Positions 14,181 through 15,315 of a stretch of DNA of 15,315 bases are shown here, one piece after another. Source of the stretch: Thermoleophilia bacterium (GTDB lineage: Bacteria > Actinomycetota > Thermoleophilia > Gaiellales > SKUG01); assembly GCA_025964405.1 (NCBI GenBank), contig JAOPYW010000095.1:1-15315 (forward strand), written 5' to 3'. The position numbers and the translations under genes were made by a program. The notes below the pieces were generated by a model, which saw only the letters and a program-made list of their open reading frames with translations, was not told the origin of the DNA and did not search any database. Within the stretch, counting starts at the first letter, position 1, and each line of letters begins with the position of its first letter.

Positions 14181-15315
14181 ATGACTTCCTTCCAGCTCAA
14201 GCCCGGCACCGCCTTCTCCGACGTCTACGACCGCGCGCGCGCCATCGCGCCCGAGGCGTTCGACGCCTTCGGCATCCGCAACCTCATCGAGGGGGAGTGG
14301 GTCGCGGTGGGCGACGTGCGCGAGCACCGATCCCCCGTCGACGGTTCGATCATTCCCGGGCCACCCCTCGTCGACCGCGCCACCGCCGAACGCGCGGTGA
14401 AGTTCGCGCTCGACGAGCACGACACGTGGTCACAGACGGAGCTCGCGGAACGCAAGGAGAAGGTGGTCGCGGCCCTTGACCTGCTCACCGAGCATCGCGA
14501 AGTGCTGTCGCTGCTCATCGTGTGGGAGATCGGCAAGCCGTGGCGCCTGGCGACGACCGACGTCGACCGCGCGATCGAGGGCGTGCGCTGGTACGTGGAG
14601 CAGATCGACCGCCAGCTCGAGGGGCGCGTGCCGCTCGACGGTCCCGTCTCCAACATCGCCAGCTGGAACTACCCGATGAGCGTGCAGGTGCATGCTGAGC
14701 TCGTGCAGCTGCTCGCCGGCAACGCCGTGGTCGCCAAGACCCCGACGCAGGGTGGGTTCCACGCGCTGACGCTGGCGCATGCGCTCATGCGACGGGTGGG
14801 GCTCCCGGTCTCACTCATCTCGGGCGCCGGCGGCACCGTCGGTGACGTGCTCGTGGGTGCCTCGGGCATCGGCGCGGTGAGCTTCGTCGGCGGGCGCGCC
14901 AACGGGCGCGAGGTCGCGATCAAGCTCGAGGGCTCCGATCGCCGCCACATGTTGGAGGAGGAGGGCCTCAACGCCTGGGGTATCTGGGACTTCTCCGACT
15001 GGGATTCACTGGCGGCGCACATCCGCAAGGGCTTCGAATACGGCAAGCAGCGCTGCACCGCCTACCCGCGCTTCGTCGTGCAGCGATCACTGTTCGCGCG
15101 CTTCCTCGAGGCCTATGAGCCGGTGCTCCAGACCCTGAAGTTCGGGCACCCCCTCGCGGTCGAGCATCCCGACGACGAGTTGCCCGAGCTCGACTTCGGT
15201 CCGCTCATCTCCGCCAAGAAGGCGTCGGAGGTCACCAACCGCTTCGACGAGGCGGTGTCGCGCGGAGGCATCCCGCTCGTGCGGCGATCGCTCGGTGAAG
15301 GTCGCTTCCTCGAGG
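14181..15315 (+). CDS. Aldehyde dehydrogenase family protein, partial (C-terminus beyond window)
   Basis: The reading frame gives 378 residues and runs off the right edge; the family is normally near 500. It is an NAD(P)-dependent dehydrogenase that oxidises an aldehyde to an acid through a thioester. The oxyanion asparagine is N163 in SWNYP (PWNYP in most relatives). The cofactor-binding AGNAVVAKTP segment and the SFVGG loop (usually FTGS) follow. The general-base glutamate lies in EEEGLNA (E259-E261), and the catalytic cysteine is C292 in GKQRCTAYPRF. These departures from common motifs point to a less-studied subfamily, so no substrate is assigned. ATG 14181 gives a normal N-terminus. The gene is divergent from the LamG gene; no functional link to it is seen. 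Confidence 0.9.
   Translation, partial: MTSFQLKPGTAFSDVYDRARAIAPEAFDAFGIRNLIEGEWVAVGDVREHRSPVDGSIIPGPPLVDRATAERAVKFALDEHDTWSQTELAERKEKVVAALDLLTEHREVLSLLIVWEIGKPWRLATTDVDRAIEGVRWYVEQIDRQLEGRVPLDGPVSNIASWNYPMSVQVHAELVQLLAGNAVVAKTPTQGGFHALTLAHALMRRVGLPVSLISGAGGTVGDVLVGASGIGAVSFVGGRANGREVAIKLEGSDRRHMLEEEGLNAWGIWDFSDWDSLAAHIRKGFEYGKQRCTAYPRFVVQRSLFARFLEAYEPVLQTLKFGHPLAVEHPDDELPELDFGPLISAKKASEVTNRFDEAVSRGGIPLVRRSLGEGRFLE

Overview
The window is high-GC DNA with a codon bias toward G or C at third positions, GTG as well as ATG starts, tightly packed or overlapping genes and gene families typical of Actinobacteria. A deep-branching class (Thermoleophilia or Acidimicrobiia type) would fit the large exported repeat proteins, but no marker here fixes the class. 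The only clearly AT-rich patch is about 280-370.

Layout, left to right. The window opens inside a minus-strand nucleotidyltransferase gene of the AbiEii/MNT-like type (cut by the left edge), divergent from a plus-strand operon dnaJ-prmA-rsmE (460-3281). Facing that operon is a minus-strand gene for an exported protein built from seven delta-60-type repeats (3309-5303). Divergent from it lies a two-gene plus-strand operon, a PAP2 class A-like acid phosphatase and a HIT-family hydrolase, with ATGA overlap (5433-6547). A minus-strand gene for a three-part peptidoglycan hydrolase (M23, two LysM, lysozyme-like domain) follows (6588-8045). Divergent from it is a plus-strand operon: YqeY-like protein, short-chain dehydrogenase, MpaA-like M14 lipoprotein (8222-10132). 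A 1269-residue minus-strand exported LamG protein faces that operon (10146-13955). Finally an aldehyde dehydrogenase runs off the right edge (14181-15315).

Functionally the plus strand carries mostly cytosolic housekeeping functions: protein folding, ribosome modification, nucleotide hydrolysis and redox metabolism. All three complete minus-strand genes are surface or cell-wall genes inserted between plus-strand operons. The two giant exported proteins appear to share a terminal beta-sandwich module. In the delta-60 protein this module seems to be split by the insertion of a putative seven-bladed propeller. In the LamG protein, each of two LamG domains seems to be inserted inside an Fn3-like domain. 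The cell-wall hydrolase and the M14 lipoprotein together suggest local peptidoglycan remodelling.

No tRNA, rRNA, CRISPR array, insertion sequence or recognised riboswitch was seen. No stretch longer than about 225 bases lacks a gene.
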